A stretch of DNA of 64,000 nt from Frigoriglobus tundricola (lineage in GTDB: Bacteria > Planctomycetota > Planctomycetia > Gemmatales > Gemmataceae): contig NZ_CP053452.2 of assembly GCF_013128195.2 (NCBI RefSeq), forward strand, positions 1,984,001 through 2,048,000, read 5' to 3'. The position numbers and the translations under genes are program-made. This document shows positions 55,587 through 64,000 of the stretch, piece after piece. Each line of letters begins with the position of its first letter. Positions within the stretch are counted from its first letter, which is position 1. Below the pieces are notes generated by a model. That model did not search any database, was not told the DNA's origin, and saw only the letters and a list, made by a program, of their open reading frames with translations.

Positions 55587-56555
55587 TTAGGTTCTTCCCG
55601 CGGCCCGGCGGACCAGCCCGACCGGCCACACCTTGGCGAGCCCCAGGGCCAGTGAACTCTTCCAGCCGCACACCCGCAGCCCCGCCCGATAGAGCGTGGC
55701 CGCGGTACGAAGTTCGCCCCGCTGGCGCCACAGGTAGGCCGTGCCGGCGAACCAGTCGAGCATCGCGGCCCGCGCCTCCGCGTCGTCCCGGAGGGCCATC
55801 GAGCCGCAAAAGTGGCGCTCGCGCACCCGAAGCACTTCCATCACCGTACGGACCCGGTTTTGCGTCGCGTTCCCGCCGTGCTCGCGGCGCAGGTACCCGA
55901 CTTCCGGGAGGTACGCGAAACCCGCGCGGCGGGCGAGCCGGCACAGGAAATCGTAGTCGGCCGCGATCGTGTATTCTTCAACGACCCCGCCCACCACGTT
56001 CCACGCCGCCCGGCGGAAGGTGAAGCCCGGAAAGCCCTGGGTGAAGTTATCGAACACGAGCAGCAGCCGGGCCGCCGCCGCTGCGGGGATGAAGCGAACG
56101 TTGTCCGGCCCCGGCGTCGAAGCCGCTGCCAGCCCGTCGCGCACGCGCGGGGGTTGCCATACGGTTGTGGTCGGCTCCTCGAGCGGCGCGCACCACCCGA
56201 ACGCCACATCCGCGTCGGGACACGCGGCCAGCGCGGCGGCGTGTCGTTCGAGCCGGTTCGGCAGGAACACGTCGTCCTGATCGAGCACCGTCACTAGTTC
56301 GCCGGTCGCGGTCCGGACCCCGACGTTGATCGGTCGCGCCGGTCCACCGCTGTTCTGCGGCAGCCGAGTGACGGTCATCGGCACCGGCGATTCACTCGCG
56401 AGTCGTTCCGCCAGCGCCAGAGACCCGTCGCGCGAGCAATCGTCCACTACGATCAGCTCGTGGGGCTTGAGCGTCTGGTCCCACACGGACCGTACCGCGT
56501 CGGCCAGGAACTGTTCGCCGTTGTACACCGGGATGACGACGGAGACGCGGCTCAT
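55587..56555 (-). CDS. Glycosyltransferase family 2
   Basis: The 322-residue protein starts at ATG 56555 (MSRVSVVIPVYNGEQFL), an ATGA overlap with the ATPase gene. GT-A motifs are HELIVVDDCSRDGSL and LVTVLDQDDVFLPNRLE (the DQDD metal site). A C-terminal tail is rich in Trp and basic residues. It probably adds a sugar to a lipid-linked glycan. Confidence 0.9.
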   Translation of the reverse strand: MSRVSVVIPVYNGEQFLADAVRSVWDQTLKPHELIVVDDCSRDGSLALAERLASESPVPMTVTRLPQNSGGPARPINVGVRTATGELVTVLDQDDVFLPNRLERHAAALAACPDADVAFGWCAPLEEPTTTVWQPPRVRDGLAAASTPGPDNVRFIPAAAAARLLLVFDNFTQGFPGFTFRRAAWNVVGGVVEEYTIAADYDFLCRLARRAGFAYLPEVGYLRREHGGNATQNRVRTVMEVLRVRERHFCGSMALRDDAEARAAMLDWFAGTAYLWRQRGELRTAATLYRAGLRVCGWKSSLALGLAKVWPVGLVRRAAGRT

Positions 56556-57793
56556 GCGTCCCCCCCGCGCACCGACCAGTCCGACCGGACGAGCGTCTGC
56601 CCGAGTTCCGGCGACGGGAGCCGGCCGTTCCCGAAGAAGTCGCCCGCCTCGACATCGAACGCCACCAGCCCCTCTACCTGGTCCGCCAGTTCGGCGAGCG
56701 CGTAGCCGATGCTCAGGCTCAGTGTGTACCGGCCGGGCGTCAGCGGGACGGCCGGGATGTGGCACCGCACCGTGGAATCGCCGGCGGGCAGCGCGGGGAG
56801 GTCGTCCGGGGCCAGGAACGACCCGACGCTGAACACCCGCTGACCCCACTGGTCGTCCACGCCCGCGCCGAGTTGCGGCGTGTCGGCCGCGCGGTCCAGG
56901 CGCACGTCGAATTCGATCGTGAGTGGTTCCCCGCACACCACATGACGGGTCGGGCGGCCCGCGCCGTCGAGGAGCCGGATCGCGCGCATGATCGGCTGCC
57001 GGCTGCCGGACCGGGCCACTCCAGACAGGTCGTACTCGGCTCGCGCGTCGGCCTGTTGGCCGCTCAAATAGGTGTTCAGGACGGCCGCCGTCGGTCCCGA
57101 CGCGATCACGCACCCGCTGTCGAGCAGAATCGCCGCCGTGCAGAGGTTCCGGACCGCCACTGCATTGTGGCTGACGAGGAGTACCGTCCGGCCGGAGCGG
57201 GCGATTTCGCCGATCTTGCCCAGACACTTCCGCTGGAACGCCGCATCGCCCACCGCGAGTACCTCATCGACGATGAGGATTTCCGGTTCGAGATGGGCCG
57301 CGACCGCGAACGCGAGCCGCACGTACATGCCACTGGAGTACCGCTTCACCGGCGTGTCGAGGAACTGTTCCACGCCGGAAAACGCGACGATCGCGTCGAA
57401 GCTCCGCGCGATCTCGCGGCGGCTCATGCCGAGCACGCTCCCGTTCAGGTAGACGTTCTCGCGGCCCGTCAGTTCGGGGTGGAAGCCGGTGCCCACTTCC
57501 AGCAGGCTGCCGACGCGGCCCCGCAACTCGACCCGCCCCTCGGTCGGCTCGACGATCCGCGACAGCACCTTCAGGAGCGTACTCTTGCCCGCGCCGTTGC
57601 GGCCGATGATGCCGACCACCTCGCCCGGCTTCACCTCGAAGGACACGCCCTTCAGCGCCCAGAAATCGCTGTCCTTCCGCGGCGCGCGCCGGACGAGGGC
57701 CGCGAACCGTTCCGTGAGGTTCAGCCCGCCGCGCACGCGGCCCCCGAGCCGGAACCGCTTCGTCACGTTCGTTACGCGAATCGCCGGGTGCAT
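56552..57793 (-). CDS. ABC transporter ATPase for polysaccharide export (Wzt-like)
   Basis: The 413-residue protein from ATG 57793 (MHPAIRVTNVTKRFRLGG) has Walker A IIGRNGAGKSTLLK, signature YSSGMYVRLAFAVA, Walker B ILIVDEVLAVGD and H-loop VLLVSHN. After residue 255 a beta-rich C-terminal domain follows (AIRLLDGAGRPTRHV; GRYTLSLSIGYALAELADQVEG), as in Wzt proteins that recognise the glycan's end. The frame continues upstream into palindromic repeats to 57931, which are not counted. It pairs with the permease at 57932. Confidence 0.92.
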   Translation of the reverse strand: MHPAIRVTNVTKRFRLGGRVRGGLNLTERFAALVRRAPRKDSDFWALKGVSFEVKPGEVVGIIGRNGAGKSTLLKVLSRIVEPTEGRVELRGRVGSLLEVGTGFHPELTGRENVYLNGSVLGMSRREIARSFDAIVAFSGVEQFLDTPVKRYSSGMYVRLAFAVAAHLEPEILIVDEVLAVGDAAFQRKCLGKIGEIARSGRTVLLVSHNAVAVRNLCTAAILLDSGCVIASGPTAAVLNTYLSGQQADARAEYDLSGVARSGSRQPIMRAIRLLDGAGRPTRHVVCGEPLTIEFDVRLDRAADTPQLGAGVDDQWGQRVFSVGSFLAPDDLPALPAGDSTVRCHIPAVPLTPGRYTLSLSIGYALAELADQVEGLVAFDVEAGDFFGNGRLPSPELGQTLVRSDWSVRGGDA

Positions 57794-57808
57794 GGCCTCG
57801 ACTGCTTT

Positions 57809-57920
57809 CAGCCCGAAGGGCTGGGACAGCGTAGCCCGGGGCAACGCCCCGGGACGTAAGTGTTGATCTTCCAGCCTGAAGGGCTGGGGCAGCAACGCAT
57901 GTCGCAGCCCTTCAGGCTGC
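57809..57920. repeat. Palindromic repeat cluster between Wzt-like and Wzm-like genes
   Basis: CAGCCC-gaa-GGGCTG (57809-57823), CCCGGGGC-aac-GCCCCGGG (57835-57853), CAGCCTGAAGGGCTG (about 57872-57886) and GCAGCCC-ttc-AGGCTGC (57905-57920). These are the same family as at 5904-5948. They fill the 138-nt gap between ATPase and permease genes of one operon and may control relative expression. Confidence 0.8.
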
Positions 57921-57931
57921 ATTTCTTTCAC

Positions 57932-58846
57932 TCAAATCGCGTCCGCGAAGCCGCGTTCGACGCGGCGGAAGTACATCAGGCCCGCGACCGCGAGCAGCAG
58001 CCCCACGGCGGACGACACGCCGAACGCGTACCAGTCGAACGCGCCGCCCAGCGCCGCCTGCCGGAACGCCAGGACGAGCCCGTAGGCGGGGTTCAGCGGC
58101 AGGTACGTTTGCGCCGTCGGTCCGATCGCGTCGGTCGGCAGGTACACGCTCGGCGTCGCGAACATCCACAGTTGCACGCCGAACGTCAGCACGTACTTGA
58201 AATCGCGCTGCGAAACGATCAGCGCCGACAACAGCACGCCGACACCGGCCGCCGCAACCGCGAGCGAACCGACCACGAGCGGAAGGAGCAGCACGGACCA
58301 CCCCGGCACTATGCCGACCGCGCCCGCCATCGCCGCGAGCAGCGCCGACGCGATCACCAGATCGAACAGCCCGACGCCGACCGTGCTGAGCGGGATGATC
58401 AGGCGGGGGAAATAGATCTTCGTCACCAGCCGCTCGTTCGCGACCACGCTCCCGGCGGCGGTCGTCACGGTGTTGCCGAAGAACGTCCACGCGACCATGC
58501 CGGCGAACACGAACACCGGGTAATGTTCCACCCCCGCCGACGCGCCGGCCATTTTACCCAGAAACAGAGCGAACACCGCCATCGTCGCGAGCGGCTGCGC
58601 GACCGCCCAGCCGAGGCCGAGGACCGTCTGCTTGTAGCGGACCTTGATGTCGCGGAGGGCGAGAAAAAAAAGGAGTTCGCGGTACCGCCACAGTTCACTG
58701 AGGTCGGGAAGTGCCCACCCGGTTTGCGGCTCGATGACGGTCAGAGGCGGCTCGGAGGGTGCGGGGGCGGTGGCTGCCGACCCGGCTGCGGGGTCGGAGC
58801 GGGCGGGCCGGGTTTCGGCTTCGGGGCGCGCGTCGGATACCACCAT
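57932..58846 (-). CDS. ABC-2 type polysaccharide export permease (Wzm-like)
   Basis: The 304-residue protein starts MVVSDARPEAETRPA with a Pro/Ala-rich cytoplasmic N-terminus. ELLFFLALRDIKVRYKQTVLG is the conserved ABC-2 cytoplasmic motif before the first membrane segment. Six membrane segments can be placed (for example LATMAVFALFLGKM, VFVFAGMVAWTFFGN, LVIASALLAAMAGAVG, VVGSLAVAAAGVGVLLSALI, VGLLLAVAGLMYF). It forms the export channel with the Wzt-like ATPase. Confidence 0.92.
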   Translation of the reverse strand: MVVSDARPEAETRPARSDPAAGSAATAPAPSEPPLTVIEPQTGWALPDLSELWRYRELLFFLALRDIKVRYKQTVLGLGWAVAQPLATMAVFALFLGKMAGASAGVEHYPVFVFAGMVAWTFFGNTVTTAAGSVVANERLVTKIYFPRLIIPLSTVGVGLFDLVIASALLAAMAGAVGIVPGWSVLLLPLVVGSLAVAAAGVGVLLSALIVSQRDFKYVLTFGVQLWMFATPSVYLPTDAIGPTAQTYLPLNPAYGLVLAFRQAALGGAFDWYAFGVSSAVGLLLAVAGLMYFRRVERGFADAI

Positions 58847-58867
58847 ACCCTCTACTTAGCACACGAG

Positions 58868-60241
58868 TTACGCGCCCGGCGCGGGGGCAACCGTAGGGCG
58901 CTGAGGGGCCACCCGCGGCCGGGCACCGCGTCGCTCGCGGAGTAGTCCCGCCACCACCACCCCGATCCCCGCACCGCAGCCGCCGAGCAACACGTCCGTG
59001 ATGCAGGGCGTGTGCGTTTCGTACCACCGCTGCCCGTTCTCGATGAGGCCCGCCGTCAGGAGCCCGAGGGCCACGGCGATCGCGGCGGCCGTCCGAACCG
59101 AGCCGCCCGGCCCGCGGCGGGTCCGCGGCGGCAAGCGCCACGCCGCGACCATCACGCCGAGCAGCCCGAACAGTACGAGCTTCGTGAGGACCTCCTCCAG
59201 GGCGTTCAGCGGCTCGCCGGTCTCCAGCGGCAACCCGGGTACCCAGTCGAACGCTCTCGGGACTTCGAGCCGCGGCGCGCCGGCCGGTGGTTGGGTGATC
59301 GGGGTCATACCCGCGAGCCACACGATGCCCCAACTGACCGCGAACGGAACCGCCAGCCCCTCGTGGTGAACGCGCCCGGCGTACCAGCCGGCACAGGCCG
59401 CGAACGCCCCCACGAGCGCATCGGTCACGCTCGGGGTGCGCGATTTCACCACGAGCTGCAAGGCTTCGAGGCACACCCCCAGCGCAACGGCCGCGAGCGC
59501 CACGCGGACAACACTCCACGCTTCGATGCGGCCCTTCAGCCGCGCGGCGAGCAACCCGATCGGAAAGTACAGGCCGGCGAGCTTCGCGAGCTTGGCCGTG
59601 TGCCGCCACCGGTCGGCGTCGGACATTCCATCAAATTCGCTGAACGGCCGGAACACCACGCCGCCGTCCCGGACCTTTCGATACAGGTCGGCCGGGCTCG
59701 CGGACACGTCAAAAGGCAGCGTCTGGGTGAAGGCGACGAGAGCGAGATACGCGATCAGGACGCGCCCGGCGGCGTTCACATCGGCCCGGTCCCATACCGC
59801 CCGCGCCCGGTCGGTCAGCGCCTGGCCGCACAGCACCCACACCGCCACTCCCGCGGCGGCACCCAGTGCTTGGGCCGCGACATCGGACGCGGAGCAGACG
59901 CGCGATTCGGTGAACAGTTGGGCGAACTCGACCGCCGCGGAGAACAGCACGCACGCCGGCAAAACGAGCAACCCGAAGAGTGCGACTTTTGGGCGCGGCC
60001 ATTGGCGATCGGCGCTTACGAGGCCCAGGAGGGCGAAGCCGAGCGGTACGCCGAGCAGCACGTTCACGATGGCGTCCGACCGGGACTCGATCGTCACGCC
60101 CGCGGCCAGCGCCGCACGGAACGCGCGGCCGGCCCCGTCGCGCGTGAGGGCGCGGAAGTGGAAGGGCACGAGGCTGCCGTAAAGGATGAACGCGGCCACA
60201 CCCAGGGCGGCCCGGGCGAACGCACGGCGGGCGGCGCTCAA
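58868..60241 (-). CDS. Membrane protein with three VanZ-like units
   Basis: The 457-residue protein starts at TTG 60241, overlapping the TGA of the exosortase (TTGA). It has three blocks each with an E-x-x-Q/N-...-S/T-x-x-D pattern of VanZ proteins: FSAAVEFAQLFTESRVCSASD, VCLEALQLVVKSRTPSVTD and LIENGQRWYETHTPCITD, each followed by a Gly-rich membrane helix. About ten membrane segments are likely. VanZ-type proteins accompany exosortase clusters in other bacteria. Function here is not established. Confidence 0.85.
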   Translation of the reverse strand: MSAARRAFARAALGVAAFILYGSLVPFHFRALTRDGAGRAFRAALAAGVTIESRSDAIVNVLLGVPLGFALLGLVSADRQWPRPKVALFGLLVLPACVLFSAAVEFAQLFTESRVCSASDVAAQALGAAAGVAVWVLCGQALTDRARAVWDRADVNAAGRVLIAYLALVAFTQTLPFDVSASPADLYRKVRDGGVVFRPFSEFDGMSDADRWRHTAKLAKLAGLYFPIGLLAARLKGRIEAWSVVRVALAAVALGVCLEALQLVVKSRTPSVTDALVGAFAACAGWYAGRVHHEGLAVPFAVSWGIVWLAGMTPITQPPAGAPRLEVPRAFDWVPGLPLETGEPLNALEEVLTKLVLFGLLGVMVAAWRLPPRTRRGPGGSVRTAAAIAVALGLLTAGLIENGQRWYETHTPCITDVLLGGCGAGIGVVVAGLLRERRGARPRVAPQRPTVAPAPGA

Positions 60242-61257
60242 CGCGGCGCCCCCTTGGGTGCCGGCAGCGACGCGGGCGCCTTCGGCGGCGCCGTGCCGCC
60301 CTTCTCGGGCGGCAGCGCGGTCATCACGAGGTAGGCGGGGTTGATCGCGTTCTGCTGGATCACTTCCTGACCGCTGGCCCGCCCGCCCACGTCCACCCAC
60401 ACCCAGTCCAGGAGCTTCAGTTCCCCCCACAGAACGGCGAGCGCGATGGGCATCATCATCCACCCGGCGAAGTCGTGAAACACGCGGTCGCCCAGGTCCT
60501 TACCGGCCTCGTTGTACAGCACCCCGGTGAGGGCGATGCGGATCACGTTCGCCAGTACCGCGACCGGCACGGCCGAGACGAGGATGAGCGCGCGATCGAC
60601 CCACGGCCGCGTGACGAGCAGGGCCATCCCGGTCGAGAGCGCGAGGAAGGTGAGCAGCATGCTCAGCCCGCTGCACGCCTTCTCGACCTCCAGCGCGTGG
60701 TCCTTCACGAACAGGACGACGCCCTCGCGGTAGGTCGGATAGCCGATCGTTTGGAGCGCGAACTCGGAGGCCGAGGCCGCGATCAACTGGAGCTTCGAGC
60801 CGAGCGCGTGTTCGACGCTGTACGGCAGCGGGAACATGAACATCAGAAACGCGAAGCACGGGAGCAGCCACCGGAGCGTGGGCCACCCGCCCAGCAGCAG
60901 GGCGGCCCCGCACAGGTTGATGACCAGCGACAGCCCCTGGAGCCACTCCTTGCCGTAGTTGTACCGGCCGGCCGCCACGAACAGCACGGTCCCGCCGGCC
61001 ACGAACGCCAGCCCCCACGGTTCGGGCCACCGGAGCCGCGCCGGTGCCCCGGCCCGCCAGTGCCACGCCAGGTACGCCGCGAACAGCGGCACCAGGAACC
61101 CGTGTGAGTAGTCGGGCTTCAGCCACTGCGTGTACGAGTACCGGAACAGGCCGGCGTAGACGAACGCGAGGGCGCCGATCAGGACGAGCAGGGTCGCGAT
61201 CCATGCCGGCGAGCGGACGGTTTCGGCGGCGGGCTGGCTGTGCGTGCGGGAACTCAC
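60238..61257 (-). CDS. Exosortase (intact), first gene of the export locus
   Basis: The 339-residue membrane enzyme starts at GTG 61257 (VSSRTHSQPAAETV). It has YSHGFLVPLFAAYLAWHW near the N-terminus and the catalytic residues Cys (VEKACSGLSMLL), Arg (VLANVIRIALTG) and His (RVFHDFAGWMMM). A C-terminal extension (VWVDVGGRASGQEVIQQ, PPEKGGTAPPKAP) extends past the last helix. It sorts proteins with a C-terminal PEP-CTERM-like signal to the surface, often linked to exopolysaccharide. No substrate was seen in the window. Confidence 0.93.
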   Translation of the reverse strand: MSSRTHSQPAAETVRSPAWIATLLVLIGALAFVYAGLFRYSYTQWLKPDYSHGFLVPLFAAYLAWHWRAGAPARLRWPEPWGLAFVAGGTVLFVAAGRYNYGKEWLQGLSLVINLCGAALLLGGWPTLRWLLPCFAFLMFMFPLPYSVEHALGSKLQLIAASASEFALQTIGYPTYREGVVLFVKDHALEVEKACSGLSMLLTFLALSTGMALLVTRPWVDRALILVSAVPVAVLANVIRIALTGVLYNEAGKDLGDRVFHDFAGWMMMPIALAVLWGELKLLDWVWVDVGGRASGQEVIQQNAINPAYLVMTALPPEKGGTAPPKAPASLPAPKGAPR

Positions 61258-61549
61258 GGGCGGTCTCCGGCGAGCGGGCGCAGTCAACTTATAGCAGAAC
61301 CGACGCCGGGGCGTCACCCCAAGGCCCGGCAAAGTCGGCGGGTCAACCGGCGGATCGGGCGGAGCCGGAGCGGTCCGGAACCGGCCCCCGTCCGTCGAAA
61401 CCATAGGACAGGATCGGCGTTGCGCCCGACGGGGAAATGTACGGGCCGATCGGTCGTTCGTGCCCTATAGTTATGCGCGGCGCGGGGGCGGAATCCGAAT
61501 TCCGCCTTCGCCCGTCTTCCCCCTCCGTCACCGGTCAGGGCTGCGGCCC

Positions 61550-63006
61550 GTGAACGACCCGCTCATCGCCCGGTTCGCGAGCGCCTGCGGCGCGACCGCC
61601 CCGCTGGATTTGCGGGTCGATCTCGTCGGCGGCGGCGTATTGGCCGAAGGCTCGATTGATCAGCCGTTCACCCTCGTCGGCCGCGACGACGCGTGCGACG
61701 TCACCCTCTCCGACCCCGAAATCAACCCCCGCCACGCCTGGCTCCAGGTGCTCGGCGGGCGGGTGTTCGTGGCCGATCTGGGCAGCCGCACCGGGCTGTT
61801 GTGGCCCAGCGGCTGGCGCGGCCCGGGCTGGCTCGATCCCGGCACCCCGGTGGGGATCGGACCGTTTCAGCTCCGCGTCCGGATCCCGGCCAGCGACCGC
61901 CCCAGCGCGTACCCCGCCGGCTACAACCCGCTCGCCGCCGACGCCGGCGACAAGACCCGGCCGGTGGTGGCGCTGGAGTTCCGGAACGGCCGCCGGGCCA
62001 AGGACCGGTGGCAGGTGAACCGGCTGCTCACGCTCGTCGGCCGGGCGGCCGACTGCAAGATCCACCTCACCGCCGACGACATCTCCCCGTACCACTGCGG
62101 CATCGTTTCCACGCCGTCCGGGCTGTGGGTGGTGGACCTGTCCGGGCGCGGGGTGGTGGTGAACGGCGAGCGGATGCGGGTGGCCCCGCTGCCCCAGGGC
62201 TCGGAGCTGTGGGTCGGGCGGTTCCTGATCGGGTGCCAGTACCAAACGCCCGCCACGGGCGGCAAGAGCACCGGGCTGGTGGCGGCCCGCCCGGCGCCGG
62301 CCCCCGTGGCGCCCGGAGAGGCGCGCCTCACGACCACGCCGCCCCCGCTCGCGCGCCCGAGGACGAGGTCGAACTCGGGGCGGCGCCCGACGCCGGGCTG
62401 CCCGGCTCGCACATCATGGCCGATGCGTTCCGCACGTGGCGCGCCCCCGCCAACGACCCGGCCTCCAACCCGATTCACGTGTCCAGCTCCGGCTCGAAAG
62501 CGCCGGCCACGGCGCCGCTCCCCGGTTCGCTCGCGGACGGCGCGCACGCCCCGGACGGGGGCGAGGAGCGCTCCGTTGTGCCGCTGCTCCGCCAGATGGC
62601 CGACCTCCACGACCGCACGGGCGATGAGTTCCAACAGTCATTGTTTCTGCTGGCGCGGGCGTTCGGTCGGGTCAAGCGCGAGTACCTCGTGGTGCTTCAA
62701 CACGAGTTGTCCCGGATTCAGGACCAGACCGCGGAGATCAACGGGCTGCAACTCGAGGTCGCGCAGCACGTGCTCACGGCCGCAGCGGACCGGGCGCGCC
62801 ACGCGGCCGATGCCGCGCCGAGCGATCCGGACGCCACGGACCCGCATTCCGGGGCGCGGGTGGCCCCCTCCACGCGGACGCCACTCCCGGACGGCCCGCT
62901 CACCGCCTCGCCCGCCGCGGCGCGGGCGGCAGACCGATTGGCCACACTTCAGCAGGACCGCAGCGCCCGCTGGCAGGCGCTGATCGCCATTTTTGCCGGC
63001 CCGTGA
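61550..63006 (+). pseudogene. Protein with two FHA domains, disrupted by one frameshift
   Basis: From GTG 61550 the frame encodes two FHA domains: FTLVGRDDACDVTLSDPEI with PRHAWLQV (about residues 40-90), and LTLVGRAADCKIHLTADDI with PYHCGIV (about 155-210). The downstream part, from about 62360, lies in the next phase and is helical with LLRQMADLHDRTGDEFQQ and REYLVVLQHELSRIQ. One missing base near 62340-62360, in a run of ccgcccccg, would restore 486 codons. FHA domains bind phosphothreonine and act in Ser/Thr-kinase signalling. Confidence 0.7.
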
Positions 63007-63268
63007 GCACGATCTCAACTGCCCGAATCGATGGCGCAAATCCTTTAGGGACATCGACTTCATACAAAATCCACTTTGTATTCGCTCCTGTGCGGTTTTC
63101 GCCGGTTTCGTGAGTGGGTCCGTGCGGGTGGGCACGGTTTCAAGTTGGGGCTGCGTACGGGCACTGTTGTGCTAAACTTTTGAGTGAAACGCTCAGTGTT
63201 CGCCTTCGCGACGGTGAGTGACGGGTGATACGGAAACGCGGTTTCGAATGCGACAGCAGAGGTCTGAC

Positions 63269-63772
63269 ATGCGCCGGGTCTTTAGTACCGCTCTGGTGGC
63301 GATGTGCGCGCTGGCCATTGAAGCGGCTTCGGGCCGCGACGACAAGAAGGGGCTGCCCGAGGGCGCGTACACCATCATCGCGATCGAGATCGGGGGGAAA
63401 CCGATACCGAAAGACCTACTCGATAAGGCGACCGACGCCGAACGGGCGCTAAAGATCACGTCCGATACGATCATTGCGACCAAAGGCGGCAAGGACGATC
63501 CGGCGACTTACACGATCAATTCCGCCCAAATGCCGCCCCAGATCAACATGACGGCCAAGCGGCCCGGCAGCAGCAAGGACGACAAAATGTACGGCATTTA
63601 CAAGCTGGACGGCGACACACTCACCATCTGTCTGGTCACGTCCGACGATGCCAAGGACCGGCCCGCGGAGTTCAAGACCGCGCCGAACAGTCAGGCGGTC
63701 ATGATGACGCTCAAACGGAACCCGACTCCGGCTCTGGCTCCGGCTCCGGCTCCGGCTCCGCCTAAAAAGTAG
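63269..63772 (+). CDS. Secreted TIGR03067-type protein
   Basis: The 167-residue product has a signal peptide from ATG 63269 (MRRVFSTALVAMCALAIEAA). The core has LPEGAYTIIAIEIGGKPIP, KITSDTIIATKGGK and YGIYKLDGDTLTICLV, the pattern of the short beta-rich secreted proteins annotated as TIGR03067 in planctomycetes. The tail is Ala-Pro repeats encoded by ggctcc units. Function unknown. Confidence 0.85.
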   Translation: MRRVFSTALVAMCALAIEAASGRDDKKGLPEGAYTIIAIEIGGKPIPKDLLDKATDAERALKITSDTIIATKGGKDDPATYTINSAQMPPQINMTAKRPGSSKDDKMYGIYKLDGDTLTICLVTSDDAKDRPAEFKTAPNSQAVMMTLKRNPTPALAPAPAPAPPKK

Positions 63773-63912
63773 TTCTTACTCTGGCCGCCCGCCACCCGCG
63801 AATCGCCGTTGATCGGGTGAGCGGGGCCGGCTAGACTTCGCCCGGCTTCTCCCACCGCGGCCCACCGAACGAATTTGTTGTGGCGCGGCGGGTTCGACAC
63901 GGGGGGATCGTG

Positions 63913-64000
63913 ATGCCAGATGTGCTACTGCTTCTCGTGGCGCTGTTGGGACCGTTCGGAGAGCTGTTCCTGTCCGATGGTACCGTAGCCCGGGTGCCCG
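63913..64000 (+). CDS. Start of an unknown gene (truncated by the window end)
   Basis: From ATG 63913 (or GTG 63910) the frame is open to the end with a hydrophobic N-terminus (MPDVLLLLVALLGPFGELF), suggesting an exported or membrane protein. GGGGGGA lies about 7 nt upstream. Too little is seen to say more. Confidence 0.4.
   Translation, partial: MPDVLLLLVALLGPFGELFLSDGTVARVP

Noticed and set aside
57794..57931. N-terminal extension of the Wzt-like ATPase
   Set aside because: It is a translation of the CAGCC/GGCTG repeat cluster.

Overview
The window is very GC-rich DNA that looks like a planctomycete of the family Gemmataceae (Gemmata or a close relative). This is inferred from gene content, not from an rRNA. 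The signs are two exosortases, several Uma2-family genes, an ECF sigma factor fused to a membrane/coiled-coil protein, a TIGR03067-type secreted protein, a PSP1-domain protein, lpxA, and paralogous families with a C-terminal HVRGCWVVDLVLGK-type signature. Genes lie on both strands in short operons. Many intergenic gaps hold palindromic repeats. No rRNA, tRNA or CRISPR array was recognised.

Layout. 1-2.5 kb (minus): C-terminally truncated Wzz/GumC-like polysaccharide co-polymerase and a frameshifted exosortase. 2.9-5.4 kb (minus): PSP1 protein with a Cys-rich tail, a TPR protein fused to a YggX-like domain, and a secreted protein. 5.4-6.1 kb: a structured, terminator-bounded small plus-strand transcription unit. 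6.1-9.8 kb (minus): rplY-pth-rpsF-ssb-rplI translation/replication cluster without rpsR. 10-13.1 kb (minus): ECF sigma factor/coiled-coil fusion with two compensating frameshifts, then lpxA. 13.3-16.1 kb (plus): large alpha-mannosidase-like protein. 16.2-26.5 kb: secreted proteins, an exosortase-associated-type glycosyltransferase, a DUF4139-like protein, a transglutaminase-like protein, a membrane-protein gene between 26-bp direct repeats, a macro-domain protein and an SGNH hydrolase. 26.6-30.2 kb: rho, then a Uma2 gene cut precisely by an IS1-family element with an 8-bp target duplication. 30.3-37.5 kb: Hsp70-like protein, a fused membrane/spermidine-synthase-like protein carrying an in-frame palindromic insertion, two Uma2 genes sharing a nearly identical 3' half, and a Gemmata-type family protein translationally coupled to a DPP-IV-like peptidase. 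39.9-47.6 kb (minus): secreted protein, glnE, three small unknown genes, miaB. 47.8-51.9 kb: Y-family polymerase, moeA, two small lipoproteins.

52.0-61.3 kb (minus) is the most coherent system: exosortase, VanZ-like protein, ABC-2 permease, Wzt-type ATPase and four glycosyltransferases. Most are joined by 4-nt start/stop overlaps, giving a likely surface-polysaccharide synthesis/export locus linked to exosortase protein sorting. The window ends with a frameshifted double-FHA protein, a TIGR03067-type protein and the start of an unknown gene.

Three genes (exosortase 1, sigma factor, FHA protein) need base changes in G/C-rich runs to read through. This is either real decay or a consensus-sequence problem.
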